Shown one piece after another: positions 32,337 to 40,228 of a stretch of DNA of 64,000 nucleotides; within the stretch, counting starts at the first letter, position 1; every line of letters starts with the position of its first letter. A model generated the notes under the pieces. The model saw only the letters and a program-made list of their open reading frames with translations. It was not told the origin of the DNA and made no database searches. The position numbers and the translations under genes are program-made. The stretch comes from Oleispirillum naphthae (lineage in GTDB: Bacteria; Pseudomonadota; Alphaproteobacteria; Rhodospirillales; Rhodospirillaceae). Location: the NCBI GenBank assembly GCA_027864655.1, contig JAQAZG010000001.1, positions 405,708 to 469,707 on the forward strand, in the 5' to 3' direction.

Positions 32337-33086
32337 TCAGAGTCCCAGGCGCGCCGCCACCTCGTCCGAGATTTCGTAGTTGCCGGAAACCCGCTGCACG
32401 TCGTCGCTGTCGTCCAGCGCATCGACCAGACGCATCACCGCCGCGGCGGTCTCCTCGTCGAGGTCCACGGTGGTGGTGGGCTTCCAATCCAGGCGCGCCA
32501 CCGCGGGCTCGCCGAAGGCCTTTTCCAGCACGTCCTTGACGGTGTGCAGGTCGTCCGGGCCGGTGATCACGTCGTGGCCGTCTTCGGAGGAAACCACATC
32601 CGCCGCCCCCGCATCCAGCGCCGCCTCGAACATCGCGTCGGCATCCGCCGCGGTCGGCGGATACTGGATCAGGCCGATGCGTTCGAAGTTGAAGGCCACC
32701 GAGTTGGTTTCGCCCATCTGGCCGCCCAGCTTGTTGAAGGTGGAGCGGACTTCCGAAGCGGTGCGGTTGCGGTTGTCGGTGAGACCCTCGACGATCAGCG
32801 CCACGCCGCCGGGGCCGCGCCCCTCGTAGCGCACTTCGACGTAGTTGGTATCGTCGCCGCCCGGCAGGGCGCGCTTGATCGCCCGCTCGATGTTGTCCTT
32901 GGGCATGCTCTGCGCCTTCGCCGCGGCGATCGCCGCGCGCAGGCGCGGGTTGGAGTCCGGAGTGGGCAGACCGCACTTGGCGGAAACCGTGATCTCGCGT
33001 GCGAGCTTGGTGAACAGCCTGGCGCGCTGGGCATCCTGCGCACCCTTGCGGTGCATGATATTCTTGAACTGGGAATGACCGGCCAT
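32337..33086 (-). CDS. yebC: YebC/PmpR family protein
   Basis: The 249-residue protein has the family start [32 protein letters not shown], the middle [36 protein letters not shown] and [15 protein letters not shown]. It is placed upstream of ruvC, the usual order. Members were called transcription regulators, and some newer work links them to relief of ribosome stalling; which holds here cannot be told. It is preceded by a paired-hairpin repeat element. Confidence 0.95.
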   Translation of the reverse strand: MAGHSQFKNIMHRKGAQDAQRARLFTKLAREITVSAKCGLPTPDSNPRLRAAIAAAKAQSMPKDNIERAIKRALPGGDDTNYVEVRYEGRGPGGVALIVEGLTDNRNRTASEVRSTFNKLGGQMGETNSVAFNFERIGLIQYPPTAADADAMFEAALDAGAADVVSSEDGHDVITGPDDLHTVKDVLEKAFGEPAVARLDWKPTTTVDLDEETAAAVMRLVDALDDSDDVQRVSGNYEISDEVAARLGL

Positions 33087-33215
33087 GGATAACCTGTGGT
33101 ACGTGGAAACGCGCCGCCATCCCCTGACGGCGGCGCCCGTGAAATGCGCGCGGCATTATCCGATCAGCCGCCCGCAAAACGCAACCCCCAAAGCGGGTGG
33201 GGAACGAGGCTGCAA

Positions 33216-33390
33216 AAAAACAAAAACTTTGCGGGGAGACTTGGTCTCCCCGCGCCCCTCATGACTTTTTTCGCGGCGCAGCGGCAGACGGCACTTCGGT
33301 CGCAACCACCGCAGGCTTATGGCGCTACGCGCAAGAAACCAAAGTCATGGGGGGTACGGGGGGACCGAGTCCCCCCGGAAAGCTTTTGTG
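33216..33390. repeat. Paired-hairpin intergenic element, copy A
   Basis: The left arm has A-rich flank CAAAAACTTT then the perfect 10-bp hairpin GCGGGGAGAC-TTG-GTCTCCCCGC (33231-33253) and CCCCTCATGACTTT. The right arm is its inverted relative: AAAGTCATGGGG, hairpin GGGGGGAC-CGA-GTCCCCCC (33358-33376), then a T-containing flank AGCTTTTGTG. The arms are about 50 bases and separated by about 80 bases that are not conserved. Related copies lie at 40229, 53118 and 58928. The ymdB stop codon lies inside the right arm. Confidence 0.85.
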
Positions 33391-34211
33391 TTCCGCCAAC
33401 CCTCGGGGAACGCCTGCCGCAGCCGGCCGCCGATGCGCAACGGCGCGACCGAGAGCGCCCGTCCGGAGCGGTCGTCGGTTTCGACGAAGACGCCGCACAG
33501 CGTCGCCTCGCCGTCCGCCGGGGTCAGCCGGTCGCCCGGCACGCGGCGGGTGAAGCGGGAGATCGCCACGTCCTTGCCCATGCCGATCACCGAATCGTAG
33601 TCGCCGCACATGCCCGCATCGGTGAGGTAGGCGGTGCCGCCCGGCAGCACCTGGGCATCCGCCGTGGGCACATGGCTGTGCGAGCCGACCACCAGGGAGA
33701 CCCGCCCGTCGAACGCGTGGCCGAGCGCCATCTTCTCGCTGGTCGCCTCGGCGTGCACGTCCACGACGATCGCCGCGATGGTGGCCCCCAGGCGGTAGCG
33801 CGACAGGATGTCCTCCAGCGCCTGGAAGGGATCGTCCAGCGGCTCGAGGAAGAGCCTGCCCATCACCTGCACCACCAGCACCTTGCGCCCGTCGGGCAGC
33901 GAAATCTCCGCCGCGCCGCGCCCCGGCGTGCCCTTGGGGAAGTTGGCGGGGCGGACCAGCCGCGCGTCGCCGTCGATGTAGGAAATCAGTTCCCTCTGGT
34001 CCCAGACGTGGTTGCCGGTGGTCAGCGCATCCGCTCCCGCCTCGTAGAAGTCGGTGCAGATCTTCGGCGTGATGCCGAAGCCGTGCGCCGCGTTCTCGCC
34101 GTTCACCACCACGAAATCCAGCTTCAAGTCGCGCCGCAAACCCGGCAAGGCGTCGAGCGCGGCGGAGCGTCCGCTGCGCCCGACGATGTCACCCAGAAAC
34201 AGAATTCTCAT
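33345..34211 (-). CDS. YmdB-type metallophosphoesterase with a repeat-derived C-terminal tail
   Basis: The 288-residue protein belongs to the TIGR00282/YmdB calcineurin-like phosphoesterase family: MRILFLGDIVGRSGR, VVNGENAAHGFGI, LTTGNHVWDQRE, VDVHAEATSEK and VVGSHSHVPTADAQVLPGGTAYLTDAGMCG supply the metal ligands. Relatives hydrolyse cyclic nucleotides; the substrate here is unknown. The last ~16 residues (NTKAFRGDSVPPYPP) and the stop codon are encoded by the right arm of the neighbouring repeat element, so the natural end has been replaced. Its start overlaps the cyclo-ligase stop by four bases. Confidence 0.9.
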   Translation of the reverse strand: MRILFLGDIVGRSGRSAALDALPGLRRDLKLDFVVVNGENAAHGFGITPKICTDFYEAGADALTTGNHVWDQRELISYIDGDARLVRPANFPKGTPGRGAAEISLPDGRKVLVVQVMGRLFLEPLDDPFQALEDILSRYRLGATIAAIVVDVHAEATSEKMALGHAFDGRVSLVVGSHSHVPTADAQVLPGGTAYLTDAGMCGDYDSVIGMGKDVAISRFTRRVPGDRLTPADGEATLCGVFVETDDRSGRALSVAPLRIGGRLRQAFPEGWRNTKAFRGDSVPPYPP

Positions 34212-34864
34212 GAAAACTCGCCGCTCTTCCGATGGGCGCGCAGCCCGTCGCGCAGGGGCAGGACGCCCCGCTCGGTCAACACCATGTCGAGGCGGCGGTC
34301 CCAGGACTCATGGGGCACCATCTCGATCTCCTGCACCGCGAAGGCGGTGCCCAGGGCGGAAACGCGGTAGCCCGCCTCCGCCAGGGCCGCCAGGGTGCGG
34401 TCGTAATAGCCGCCGCCGTAGCCGAGGCGGTAACCGTCGGCGTCGAAGGCCAAAAGCGGCATGAGGATCACGTGGGGAACGCAGCGCGGCGCGTCGGCCG
34501 GGGGATGCCGCGTCTCGAAGGGGCCGCGCTCCAGCACCGCGTCGGCGGCCCACTCGCGGAAGATCAGCGGCGCGTCGATGGTCTCCACCACCGGCAGCGC
34601 GATGCGCCAGCCGACCTGGCGCAGCCAGTCCACCAGAAGCCGCGTGTCGAGTTCGCCGCCGATGGGATAGTAGGCGGCGATCACGCCGTTTTCCGGCGGC
34701 ACCGCGAGCAGAGGCACGGTCGCCGCATGGCGCACCACGCTTTCCGCCGCGTGGCGGCGGTCCACGGCGTCGATACGGCCGCGCAGGAACTTGGCGTTGC
34801 CGCGCAGGGCCCGCTTCGTCGCGGCCACGGACTCGCCCACAACAGACGGCATCAGCATGACCAA
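34208..34864 (-). CDS. 5-formyltetrahydrofolate cyclo-ligase family protein
   Basis: The 218-residue enzyme should convert 5-formyl-THF to 5,10-methenyl-THF using ATP. The hallmark MPLLAFDADGYRLGYGGGYYDRTL lies near residue 135, and an N-terminal basic helix (VAATKRALRGNAKFLRGRI) is present. In many proteobacteria this gene (ygfA/fau) follows the 6S RNA gene and zapA; the same order holds here, which supports both calls. It overlaps the ymdB start and was probably transcribed with 6S. Confidence 0.92.
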   Translation of the reverse strand: MVMLMPSVVGESVAATKRALRGNAKFLRGRIDAVDRRHAAESVVRHAATVPLLAVPPENGVIAAYYPIGGELDTRLLVDWLRQVGWRIALPVVETIDAPLIFREWAADAVLERGPFETRHPPADAPRCVPHVILMPLLAFDADGYRLGYGGGYYDRTLAALAEAGYRVSALGTAFAVQEIEMVPHESWDRRLDMVLTERGVLPLRDGLRAHRKSGEFS

Positions 34865-34879
34865 CGCACCCCCTCGTGC

Positions 34880-35080
34880 GTGCGCCGCCCCCGATGGGCG
34901 GCGCCGGTTATCGGACGGTCGGCAGGGAAGCAGCGGGGCCGTTACGACCGTCGGTGTGTGGAATCCACAAGGGCCGCTCCAACAAAGTGGGCGCCATGTG
35001 ACCAGACCACGGTCAGGTCAGGGACGGCTCCCTTACTATCAACGTTGGCCCCAGTGATGTCGCGGACCTAACGCATCGCA
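34880..35080 (-). ncRNA. ssrS: 6S RNA (SsrS) candidate
   Basis: The 238-base gap between zapA and the cyclo-ligase gene holds no ORF on the right strand but matches the fixed genomic place of 6S RNA. On the minus strand the 5' part reads TCACTGGGGCCAACG and the 3' part TAACGGCCCCGCTGC, so GGGGCC (35052-35047) can pair with GGCCCC (34940-34935) to close a long rod; AAGGGAGC pairs with GCTGCTTCCCT. A perfect 9-bp hairpin (34882-34904) marks the probable 3' side. Ends are approximate. 6S binds RNA polymerase-sigma70 in stationary phase. Confidence 0.6.
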
Positions 35081-35102
35081 CAGCACCCGCCTTACCCTTA
35101 AC

Positions 35103-35444
35103 TTAAGCACCCCGCAGCCGTTCGGCAATCGTTTCGATTCGCGTGGAGAGGGCTTCGATGGCGTCCACCGCCACGGCTTCCGCCGCAGCCTTGGTTTCCG
35201 CCCCGCCGAAACCCGAGGCGGCACGCAGTTCCTCGAGCTCGCCGTAGGTCTCGGCCAGTTCGTCGGCGATGAGAAGGCCGACCATGGCGAGCAGCAGATT
35301 TTCCTGGATCGGCCCTATCGCGGCGGTGAGTTCGCGCCCGCGCTGGTCGAGGTAGCGCCCGAGGCGGCCGATCTGCGCCTCCTGCCCATCGTCGCAGGAA
35401 ATGTGATACTGGTGTCCGGCGATGGTCAGCGTGACCTGGGCCAC
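35103..35444 (-). CDS. zapA: Cell division protein ZapA
   Basis: The 113-residue protein shows the ZapA pattern: an N-terminal beta region AQVTLTIAGHQYHISCDDGQEAQIGRLGRYLDQRGRELTA and a long helix QENLLLAMVGLLIADELAETYGELEELRAA that forms the coiled-coil tetramer. It crosslinks FtsZ filaments. The start is GTG at 35444, 4 bases after the upstream coiled-coil gene's stop. The position next to the 6S-like RNA is conserved. Confidence 0.93.
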   Translation of the reverse strand: MAQVTLTIAGHQYHISCDDGQEAQIGRLGRYLDQRGRELTAAIGPIQENLLLAMVGLLIADELAETYGELEELRAASGFGGAETKAAAEAVAVDAIEALSTRIETIAERLRGA

Positions 35445-35448
35445 GGGG

Positions 35449-35700
35449 TTATCCTTCCAGCAGGCGCTTGAGCCGCGCCATGGTGTCTCCGATACCCTCC
35501 GAGGCCTGCTGCGCCGCCGCTTCCAGGGCGTCGCAACGGTCGCGCAGGCGGGCGGTTTCCGCCCCGTCGTCCGCCCCGAGGACGGGGATATCCCCCGCCG
35601 GGCACGGCTCGGCGGCGCTCTCCAGGGATGCCACCGCGGCGTCGAGGCGGCGCAGCGCCGCTTCGATACGAGAAAGTTTATATACCGCGAATGGTTTCAA
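35449..35700 (-). CDS. Small coiled-coil protein upstream of zapA
   Basis: The 83-residue protein is almost wholly helical: LSRIEAALRRLDAAVASLESAA and AETARLRDRCDALEAAAQQASEGIGDTMARLKRLLEG show heptad patterns. It resembles DUF4164-like or ZapB-like short coiled coils that sit ahead of alphaproteobacterial zapA. The only start in the open frame is TTG at 35700, with no clear RBS; no ATG or GTG precedes the first helix. Tight spacing with zapA suggests a division role, by inference only. Confidence 0.65.
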   Translation of the reverse strand: MKPFAVYKLSRIEAALRRLDAAVASLESAAEPCPAGDIPVLGADDGAETARLRDRCDALEAAAQQASEGIGDTMARLKRLLEG

Positions 35701-35781
35701 TGTATTATCGCCGTATTCCGTGAAGCGGACTTAAGGATAATTCCGGAACCCCTTGACGTCAATCGCAGGTATTCAAGCAAC

Positions 35782-36234
35782 GTGACTTTCCGTGACTTAC
35801 CGGTTCTGATCGCCAACGACCGCGCCCAGGCGCTTGCCGCCTTCGCCGCCGCCGCGGCGTGCGGCCGCGCCGTGCAGGTGGAAACCCCGGCGGACATGGC
35901 GGAAGTTCTGGGGCCGGCGTGGATGCGCGCCTTCCTCGACGCCTGCGCGGCGGAAGGCGCGGTTCCGCCCGGGCCGGTGGTGTTCCACTGCGGCGGGTCC
36001 GCCGGACTGGCGCAGGCGGGGCTGCGCCTCGCCCTGCCCGCCCTGCGCTTCGACCCGGAGGCGGACGCCCCGCCCCGCGTCGCCGCGGCGCTTGCCGAAA
36101 TCGCCGCGGCGCAGGGCTCTACCCTGCTGCTCGGCCCGCCGGGGCCGCCGCACTGGCGCTTTCCGCCGCCGGTGGCGCGGCCCAACCCCGCGGCGCTTTC
36201 CGCCGCCGCAGCCGCGTGGCTCAACGGCCTGTGA
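35782..36234 (+). CDS. Hypothetical protein, unrecognised
   Basis: The GTG at 35782 opens a 150-residue frame: VTFRDLPVLIANDRAQALAAF, then PADMAEVLGPAWMRAFLDACAAEGAVPPGPVVFHCGGSAGLAQAGLRLALPALRFDPEADAPPRVAAALAEIAAAQGSTLLLG. No signal peptide or membrane segment is present. Alternating helices and short strands (VVFHCGGSAG; STLLLGPPG) suggest an alpha/beta fold, but no family is known to me. The ORF extends upstream in frame, but that part overlaps the coiled-coil and zapA genes. It overlaps the enoyl-CoA hydratase gene end to end by 14 bases. Confidence 0.6.
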   Translation: MTFRDLPVLIANDRAQALAAFAAAAACGRAVQVETPADMAEVLGPAWMRAFLDACAAEGAVPPGPVVFHCGGSAGLAQAGLRLALPALRFDPEADAPPRVAAALAEIAAAQGSTLLLGPPGPPHWRFPPPVARPNPAALSAAAAAWLNGL

Positions 36235-36997
36235 AGGCGGGCTTGCGCTTCTCGGCGAAGGCGGCCATCCCCTCTTTCTGATCCGCGGTGGAGAACAGCG
36301 CGTGGAAGCTCTGCCGCTCGAAGCGCAGGCCCTCGGCCAGCGTCGTCTCGAACGCCGCGTTCACCGCCGCCTTCGCCGCCAGCGCGGCGAGCCGCCCCAT
36401 CCCGGCGATGCGCGCCGCCGCGGCCAGCGCCTCGTCGAGCAGCGCGTCGGCGGGCACCACCCGCGCCGCCAGGCCGATGCGCTCCGCCTCGTGCGCATCG
36501 ATCGTCCGCCCGGTCAGCACCATGTCCATCGCCTTCGCCTTGCCCACCGCGCGGGCGAGGCGCTGGGTGCCGCCCGCGCCGGGGATGACGCCGATGGTGA
36601 TCTCCGGCTGGCCGAACTTCGCGGTCTCCGCGGCGATGATGAAATCCGCCATCATCGCCAGTTCGCAGCCGCCGCCCAGCGCATAGCCCGCCACCGCGGC
36701 GATCAGGGGCTTGCGCAGGTGCGACGCCGCCTCCCACCCGTCGGTGATGAAGTTCTCGCGCACGCAGTCCGCATAGGTCTTGCCCGCCATTTCCTTGATG
36801 TCCGCCCCGGCGGCGAAGGCCCTCTCCCCGCCGGTGAGCACCACCGCGCCGACCGCGTCGTCGGCGTCGAAGGCGGCGAGCGCGGCCTCCAGTTCCTTGA
36901 TCAGCGGGGTGCAGAGGGCGTTGAGGGCGTCCGGGCGGTCGAGCGCGATCACCCCCACCGGCCCCTTGGTCTCGACGTTCAGGTATTGATACGGCAT
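36221..36997 (-). CDS. Enoyl-CoA hydratase
   Basis: The 258-residue crotonase-fold protein hydrates 2-enoyl-CoA to 3-hydroxyacyl-CoA. The oxyanion hole sequence FAAGADIKEMA near residue 60, GGGCELAMMADFIIAAETAKFGQPEITIGVIPGAGGTQRLAR with both catalytic glutamates, and C-terminal FSTADQKEGMAAFAEKRKPAFTGR are all standard. The ATG has an excellent GGAGGA site. It is transcribed alone, divergent from thiE, so its pathway (fatty acid, butyrate or amino acid breakdown) is not fixed by context. Confidence 0.95.
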   Translation of the reverse strand: MPYQYLNVETKGPVGVIALDRPDALNALCTPLIKELEAALAAFDADDAVGAVVLTGGERAFAAGADIKEMAGKTYADCVRENFITDGWEAASHLRKPLIAAVAGYALGGGCELAMMADFIIAAETAKFGQPEITIGVIPGAGGTQRLARAVGKAKAMDMVLTGRTIDAHEAERIGLAARVVPADALLDEALAAAARIAGMGRLAALAAKAAVNAAFETTLAEGLRFERQSFHALFSTADQKEGMAAFAEKRKPAFTGR

Positions 36998-37126
36998 GGC
37001 GGTTCCTCCGATGACGATGCCCCATGATGCGGCGGCGCGGCGGCGCACGCAAAGCCGAACCCTTCCCTCCGCGCGGAATTTGCTCTAGCGTCCGGGGATA
37101 AACCCTTTTTCCGGAAACCCGACGCC

Positions 37127-37744
37127 ATGCCCTGCCGCCTCTACCTGATCACCCCGCCCGCCCTGCCCGACCCCGCCGCCTTCGCCCGGGCGTTCGCCGC
37201 GGCGTTGGACGCGGGCGACGTCGCCTGCGTGCAGTTGCGCCTCAAGGACGTGGACGACGACACGGTGCGCCGCGCCTGCGACCTGTTGCGGCCCCTCGCG
37301 CAGGAGCGCGGCGTGGCGTTCCTGATCAACGACCGCCCGGACCTGGCCCACGAACTCGGCTGCGACGGCGTGCACGTGGGGCAAGAGGACACCCCCTACG
37401 CCGAGGCGCGGAAGATCGTCGGCGCGGATGCCATCGTCGGCATCACCTGCCACGATTCCCGCCACCTCGCGATGACCGCGGGCGAACAGGGCGCGGACTA
37501 TGTCGCCTTCGGCGCGTTCTATCCGACGCCGACGAAGATTCCGAAATCCACCGCCGAGCCGGAGATCCTGGTCTGGTGGTCGGAACTGTTCACCGTGCCC
37601 TGCGTCGCCATCGGCGGCATCACCGTGGACAACGCCGCGCCGCTGGTGGAAGCGGGGGCGGACTTCCTCGCGGTGAGCAGCGCCGTGTGGGCGCATCCGG
37701 AGGGTCCGGCGGCGGCGGTGGCGGCGTTCAACCGCCTGTTCTGA
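37127..37744 (+). CDS. thiE: Thiamine-phosphate synthase
   Basis: The 205-residue TIM-barrel enzyme joins HMP-PP and thiazole phosphate. It starts CRLYLITPP, then [74 protein letters not shown] and [11 protein letters not shown]. Phosphate-binding and Mg-binding residues are present. It stands alone; no TPP riboswitch motif (CTGAGA) is visible in the 129-base upstream region. thiD is 19 kb away. Confidence 0.94.
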   Translation: MPCRLYLITPPALPDPAAFARAFAAALDAGDVACVQLRLKDVDDDTVRRACDLLRPLAQERGVAFLINDRPDLAHELGCDGVHVGQEDTPYAEARKIVGADAIVGITCHDSRHLAMTAGEQGADYVAFGAFYPTPTKIPKSTAEPEILVWWSELFTVPCVAIGGITVDNAAPLVEAGADFLAVSSAVWAHPEGPAAAVAAFNRLF

Positions 37745-37808
37745 GCCCCGCCCTCCCCGGCTATGGAAACCATAGCGCATCGGTATTTCCCCGTGCGGCG
37801 GCGTTGAT

Positions 37809-37823
37809 TGAGACTGATTCTCA
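37809..37823. promoter_or_regulatory. Fur-like palindrome upstream of the Met-rich peptide gene
   Basis: TGAGA-CTGAT-TCTCA is a perfect 5-5-5 inverted repeat within TTGATTGAGACTGATTCTCA, 28 bases before the ATG. It closely resembles TGAGAATnATTCTCA-type Fur/PerR boxes. Its position suggests a repressor controlled by iron, manganese or peroxide. Confidence 0.5.
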
Positions 37824-37850
37824 GGTCAACCCCCGCGAGGAGACAGCCTC

Positions 37851-38123
37851 ATGCGCACGTTCCACACCCTTGCCCTGATCGCCGCCATCGCCGCCGCGCC
37901 GCTTGCCGTGGCCTCGGCCGCCGAGATGAAGCCCAAGTCCGAAGGCGCGATGATGTCCTCCGGCGAGGCGATGAAGCCCGCCGGCGCGATGACCAAGCCG
38001 GACGACAAGATGACGACCTCCGGCGACACGATGACCAAGCCGGGCGACACGATGACCAAGCCCGGCAACGCCATGCAGGGACCGGCCGGAAATGCGCGCG
38101 GTCCGGCGATGATGAAGAAGTAA
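37851..38123 (+). CDS. Small secreted Met-rich repeat protein
   Basis: The 90-residue product has a signal peptide (MRTFHTLALIAAIAAAPLAVASAA) and a low-complexity mature part with 15 Met: EGAMMSSGEAMKPAGAMTKPDDKM, GDTMTKPGDTMTKPGNAMQG. Repeats of MTKPGDT/DDK spaced about 8 residues suggest metal (copper-like) binding through Met, or a disordered stress peptide; both are inferences. It has a good GAGGAG RBS and its promoter region carries a Fur-like palindrome. It is transcribed ahead of a LysR gene after 84 bases. Homology is not recognised. Confidence 0.7.
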   Translation: MRTFHTLALIAAIAAAPLAVASAAEMKPKSEGAMMSSGEAMKPAGAMTKPDDKMTTSGDTMTKPGDTMTKPGNAMQGPAGNARGPAMMKK

Positions 38124-38207
38124 CCCCGCCCCGCGCCGCGGCGGCTCTTGCCGGGCCGCCGCGCGCCCCCATTTCTTGAGGAACGGCAACCGGTTGGGAC
38201 GTTCCCG

Positions 38208-39083
38208 ATGGAGATGCATCAGGTCCGCTACTTCGTGGCGTTGTGCGAGACCTTGAACTTCACCAAGGCCGCCGAGGCCTGCAACGTCGCGCAGCCCTCC
38301 CTCACCAAGGCGATCCGGAAGCTGGAGGAGGAACTGGGCGGCCCGCTGTTCGTCCGCGAGCGCGGCCTCACCCACCTCACCGATCTCGGCCGCCTCACCC
38401 GGCCGCACCTCGAGGCGATCTACGAGGCGAGCGAGGCGGCGCGCGTCGAGGCGCGCAGCTTCCACGACCTGGAAAAGGCCAACCTGCGCATCGGCGCGAT
38501 GTGCACCATCGGCCCGGCGCGGCTGATCGACTTTCTCAAGCGCTTCCGCGCCCTGGTGCCCTCGGCCGTCCTCAACATCCACGACGCGCCGGGGCGCGAG
38601 CTTTCCGCCATGCTGCTGGCGGGGGATCTGGACGCCGCGCTGCTCGCCCTGCCGCACCTGCCCGAGCGCTTCGACACCCTGCCGCTGTTCCGCGAGGCCT
38701 ATGTGGTGGCCTTCCGCCCCGGGCACCGCTTCGAGGCGATGGACGTGGTGCCGCTCGCCGAGTTGAACCACGAGGACTACCTCTCCCGCGTCAACTGCGA
38801 GTACCCCGAACACTTCGACGCGCTCGGCATCCCCGACCCCGCCGCCGAGTCCCGCATCTGTTACGAGACCGAGCGCGAGGACTGGATCCAGGCGATGATC
38901 CTCGCGGGCCTGGGCTGCTCGGTGATCCCCGAATTCCTGCCGATGCTGCCGGGCATCGCAACCCGCCCCCTGGTGGAGCCGGAGATCAGCCGCAACGTGG
39001 TGCTCGCCACCGTTTCCGGACGGCGGCATTCTCCCGCCCTGCGGGCGTTCGTCTCTCTGGCGCGGCGGCATCAGTGGGGATGA
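38208..39083 (+). CDS. LysR-family transcriptional regulator
   Basis: The 291-residue protein begins with a winged helix MHQVRYFVALCETLNFTKAAEACNVAQPSLTKAIRKLEEELGGPLFVRE, then a linker and a periplasmic-binding-like effector domain (KANLRIGAMCTIGP... MILAGLGCSVIPEFLPML). A cluster of Cys (C51-like AEACNV, MCTIG, NCEYPE, RICYE, GCSV) is unremarkable for the family but does not exclude a redox role. Its likely target is the permease downstream, 76 bases away in the same direction, or the peptide upstream. Start choice: M at 38208 rather than 38214. Confidence 0.88.
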   Translation: MEMHQVRYFVALCETLNFTKAAEACNVAQPSLTKAIRKLEEELGGPLFVRERGLTHLTDLGRLTRPHLEAIYEASEAARVEARSFHDLEKANLRIGAMCTIGPARLIDFLKRFRALVPSAVLNIHDAPGRELSAMLLAGDLDAALLALPHLPERFDTLPLFREAYVVAFRPGHRFEAMDVVPLAELNHEDYLSRVNCEYPEHFDALGIPDPAAESRICYETEREDWIQAMILAGLGCSVIPEFLPMLPGIATRPLVEPEISRNVVLATVSGRRHSPALRAFVSLARRHQWG

Positions 39084-39159
39084 ACGCACGCCGGGCCTTG
39101 GCAGGCGCGTCCGGTCGGCCTACCTTGTGCGGGCTTTCCTTCTGTGATTGTCCGGTTTC

Positions 39160-40221
39160 ATGCTTGCAAAGTTCGGTCCGCGCGGCCAATGGGCCGCCCT
39201 GTTGCTTATGAGCGTCGCGGTCACCGTGATTCTCAAAATCATCGACCTGCCCGGCGCGCTCCTGCTCGGCGCCATGGCCTCCGGCATCATCGTCGCCCTG
39301 AACGGGGCAAAGCTCAAAGTGCCCGGACGCGTCTACATCCTCGCCCAGGCGGTGATCGGCGCGATGATGGCGGGCGCCGTCACGCCGGACATCCTCAAAA
39401 CCTTCCTCGGCAACTGGATGCTCTTCCTCAGCGTGGTGCTCAGCACCGTCATCGCCAGCGGCGTGGTCGGCTGGGCGATGAGCCGCTGGCGGATGCTGCC
39501 CGGCACCTCCGGAATCTGGGGCAACTCGCCGGGCGCGGCCTCCGCCATGGTGGTGATGGCCGAGGAGTTCGGAGCCGACGTCCGCATCGTCGCCTTCATG
39601 CAATACATGCGGGTGCTCTGCGTCGCGCTCTCCGCCGCCGTCATCGCCCATATCTCGGCCGGGGCCGCCGCGCCGCATCCGTCCGGCCCCGGCTGGTTCG
39701 CCGTGCCGGAACTGCGGCCCTTCGCCGAGACTCTCGCCCTCATCGTCGGCGGCGTCATCCTCAGCCGCGTGGTGAAGATACCCTCCGGCTCGCTTCTCAT
39801 CCCGCTCATCATCGGCGCGGTGCTGCGCAGCCTAGGCCTGCTCGACCTGGTCCTGCCGCAGCCCCTGCTGCTGTTCGCCTATGCGATGATCGGCTGGACG
39901 GTGGGGCTGCGCTTCACCGCCGAGATCATGAGGACGGTGGCGGCCAAGCTGCCGCACATGATGAGCTCGATCATCGGCCTGATGATCTTCTGCGCGGGAA
40001 TCGGCTGGCTGCTGACCCGGGTGCTCGGCATCGACATGCTCACCGCATACCTCGCCACCAGCCCCGGCGGCGCGGATTCGATCGCCATCATCGCCGCCTC
40101 GACGAACGTGGACCTCGGCTTCGTGCTCGCGTTCCAAACGGTGCGCCTGATCGTCGTCGTCGTCGTCGCGCCGATCATGGCGCGCCGCCTCGCCAAGTCG
40201 ATGGGCCACAAGCCGGGGTAA
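39160..40221 (+). CDS. AbrB-family membrane permease
   Basis: About 353 residues with roughly ten membrane segments in two similar halves, matching the AbrB duplication family (PF05145) of putative transporters: LLLGAMASGIIVALNGAKLKVP, WGNSPGAASAMVVMAEEFGAD, then GSLLIPLIIGAVLRSLGLLDLVLP and ATSPGGADSIAIIAASTNVDLGFVLAFQTVRLIVV. The paired SPGGADS/SPGAASA motifs are characteristic. The substrate is unknown. An in-frame TTG 12 bases upstream is possible; no clear RBS decides. It follows the LysR gene; a paired-hairpin element follows. Confidence 0.82.
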   Translation: MLAKFGPRGQWAALLLMSVAVTVILKIIDLPGALLLGAMASGIIVALNGAKLKVPGRVYILAQAVIGAMMAGAVTPDILKTFLGNWMLFLSVVLSTVIASGVVGWAMSRWRMLPGTSGIWGNSPGAASAMVVMAEEFGADVRIVAFMQYMRVLCVALSAAVIAHISAGAAAPHPSGPGWFAVPELRPFAETLALIVGGVILSRVVKIPSGSLLIPLIIGAVLRSLGLLDLVLPQPLLLFAYAMIGWTVGLRFTAEIMRTVAAKLPHMMSSIIGLMIFCAGIGWLLTRVLGIDMLTAYLATSPGGADSIAIIAASTNVDLGFVLAFQTVRLIVVVVVAPIMARRLAKSMGHKPG

Positions 40222-40228
40222 GCCCCCG

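Noticed and set aside
36998..37126. Search for a TPP riboswitch before thiE (and thiD)
   Set aside because: No CTGAGA box or P2-P5-like pairing in either leader.
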